Positions 62,767 through 64,000 of a DNA stretch of 64,000 nucleotides are shown piece by piece. The notes below the pieces were generated by a model. It made no database searches and was not told where the DNA came from. It was given only the letters and a program-made list of their open reading frames with translations. The DNA lies in the NCBI GenBank assembly GCA_028280355.1, contig JANQMB010000317.1:1-64000 (forward strand), written 5' to 3'. Position 1 is the first letter of the stretch. The number at the start of each line of letters is the position of its first letter. Source of the stretch: Verrucomicrobiales bacterium (lineage in GTDB: Bacteria > Verrucomicrobiota > Verrucomicrobiia > Verrucomicrobiales > DEV007). Both the position numbers and the translations under genes were made by a program.

Positions 62767-64000
62767 CTAGCGCAGGTCCCAACATGCCAGCTGCCCCGCA
62801 TTGTTGCGCACGTAGAGGCGCCCGTCAGCGAAGGCCGGCGGCGCCCAGCAGCGGCCGCCGATCGCTTGGAAGCGCCCGAGTTCGGCGAACGACTCGGCCG
62901 AGGCGCGGGCCAACAGGGCCTCGCCACGTTCGGTCACGGCGATGAGTTTGTCGGCGACGGCGATCAGGTTGCCCCTGTTGCCCCCGAGGCTCTCTGCCCA
63001 GCGCACCGAACCGTCGTCGAGTTGGAGGCAGGTGAGGCGCGCCTTGGTGTTGTTGTCACCGCTGACCACATAGGCGTGCCCCCCGACCCGCACCGCAGAC
63101 TGGAACTGGGTGACGACGTCGCGCGTCTCATAGACGATCTCCGCCCCGCCGCCCTCCGGGACGGCGATGAGACCGGCCCCCTTGCCGTACCCCGAGGAGA
63201 CGAAGAAGTGCCCGGACACATAGACCGGGGTGGCGGCGTTGACATCGTGGGGGGTTTCCCAGCGGTACCGGAACAGCGGGGCACCATCATCGGCCGCATA
63301 GCCGGCCAGGCCGTAGCTGTTGAACACCGCCACGGCGACCTCGCCACCGGACATGAAGACCGAGGGCGGGGCGTAGGCCGGCGCGTCCGAACCGGCACGC
63401 CAGCGCACCTCGCCGCTGGCGGCATCGAGGGCGACCACGCCGCCATCGCTCGCACCCGGCTCGACGATCAGCATCCCGTCGAGCCACAGCGGCGCGCCTG
63501 CATAGCCCCAGCGCGGCCGCCGGCCGGCGAAGTCTTCCACCAGGTGGCGGCGCCACCGCTCCCCCCCGTCGCGCGTGTCGAGGCAGCGGAGTTCCCCCTC
63601 ATGGCTCAGGACGAAGAGGTTCCCCGCGTCGGGGTCGAGGGTCGGGGTCGAGGCGGGGCCGCCCTCGAACATCCGCTTGTCCAACGGACAGGGGTAGGAG
63701 ATCGACCAGATCTCGTCGCCGTTCGAGGCGTCGAGACAGTAGACCGTGTCCTGGCCGCCGGAGTTCCCCAGCGTGTAGACCCTCCCCCCGGCGACCGCGA
63801 CGCCAGCGGAACCGGTACCCAGCTCCGTCTTCCACAGCCGCTCCGGCTCACGTGCTGCCCAGTCCATGTTCCAGCCCGTCTCGGCGGATCGCCCGTCCCG
63901 GTTCGAGCCGAGGTGACCCAGCCACCCCCCCTCCACGGGGGCCTGCCCGTCGCCGTCCTGAAACTCGGCGGTGCCGGACTTCAGCTGCTTCGAACACCCG
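62767..64000 (-). CDS. PQQ-like beta-propeller lipoprotein (5' end outside window)
   Basis: The frame continues past a GTG at 63936 to the window edge, reading GCSKQLKSGTAEFQ at its first visible residues: a likely lipobox Cys, so the true start and signal peptide lie just outside. Blades are visible as CLDASNGDEIWSISY, CLDTRDGGERWRRHL, ALDAASGEVRWRAGS and CLQLDDGSVRWAES. Third propeller of the series; outer-membrane or periplasmic. Confidence 0.85.
   Translation of the reverse strand, partial: GCSKQLKSGTAEFQDGDGQAPVEGGWLGHLGSNRDGRSAETGWNMDWAAREPERLWKTELGTGSAGVAVAGGRVYTLGNSGGQDTVYCLDASNGDEIWSISYPCPLDKRMFEGGPASTPTLDPDAGNLFVLSHEGELRCLDTRDGGERWRRHLVEDFAGRRPRWGYAGAPLWLDGMLIVEPGASDGGVVALDAASGEVRWRAGSDAPAYAPPSVFMSGGEVAVAVFNSYGLAGYAADDGAPLFRYRWETPHDVNAATPVYVSGHFFVSSGYGKGAGLIAVPEGGGAEIVYETRDVVTQFQSAVRVGGHAYVVSGDNNTKARLTCLQLDDGSVRWAESLGGNRGNLIAVADKLIAVTERGEALLARASAESFAELGRFQAIGGRCWAPPAFADGRLYVRNNAGQLACWDLR

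Noticed and set aside
1-64000. CRISPR arrays and rRNA genes
   Set aside because: No regularly spaced direct repeats with unique spacers and no rRNA-like sequence were seen on reading both strands.

Overview
The window looks like the chromosome of a high-GC member of the PVC group, most likely Verrucomicrobiota. The reasons are inferred from gene content: an M60-like metallopeptidase carrying LamG, TSP3 and autotransporter-associated strand repeats; an ECF sigma factor next to a FecR-like/alpha-2-macroglobulin giant; tandem secreted PQQ-type beta-propellers; and weak use of Shine-Dalgarno sequences. No rRNA or species marker is present, so the rank is uncertain.

Left backbone (1 to about 20.3 kb, high GC): a bifunctional class II aldolase/short-chain dehydrogenase cut by the window edge, glnS, a GNAT acetyltransferase, the M60 protein, a sigma factor with its FecR/A2M partner, a second sigma/anti-sigma operon and a secreted agmatine-deiminase-family enzyme.

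Middle (about 20.5-52.9 kb, visibly lower and patchy GC): an integrated element. A complete tRNA-Phe gene lies at 52905-52977 on the minus strand. A 29-bp exact copy of its 3' end lies at 21948-21976, next to a tyrosine recombinase, and a shorter third copy lies at 21775-21795. These repeats bound a genomic island of about 31 kb, with signs of an earlier insertion on its left. It contains two tyrosine recombinases, a serine-recombinase remnant, two VirD4/TraG-like ATPases, a DnaG-like primase, a replication-relaxation protein, a phage-type replication protein and a toxin-antitoxin pair. Its cargo is unusual: (i) an XRE regulator with a 1288-aa protein ending in a PD-(D/E)XK nuclease-like domain; (ii) a secreted protein with a DUF6973-like C-terminus followed by two membrane-anchored partners, one duplicated at the left island edge; (iii) an operon of a membrane-anchored protein, an Nramp-like transporter and a VOC metalloprotein; (iv) a 521-aa protein of unknown fold followed by a short Tat-signal ORF; (v) two lipoproteins, one a zincin. 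A set of nested perfect inverted repeats lies at 36935-37125.

Right backbone (53 to 64 kb, high GC): all on the minus strand. It holds an iron-type alcohol dehydrogenase, an aldehyde-dehydrogenase-family (acyl-CoA reductase-like) protein and a phenylacetate-CoA-ligase-like AMP-forming enzyme, which together could activate an acid and reduce it to an alcohol. These are followed by a sodium:solute symporter with its small DUF3311-type partner and three PQQ-like beta-propeller proteins.

The strongest candidates for undescribed systems are the XRE plus 1288-aa nuclease-like cassette, the secreted DUF6973-like cluster with its duplicated membrane partner, and the Nramp-like/VOC operon.
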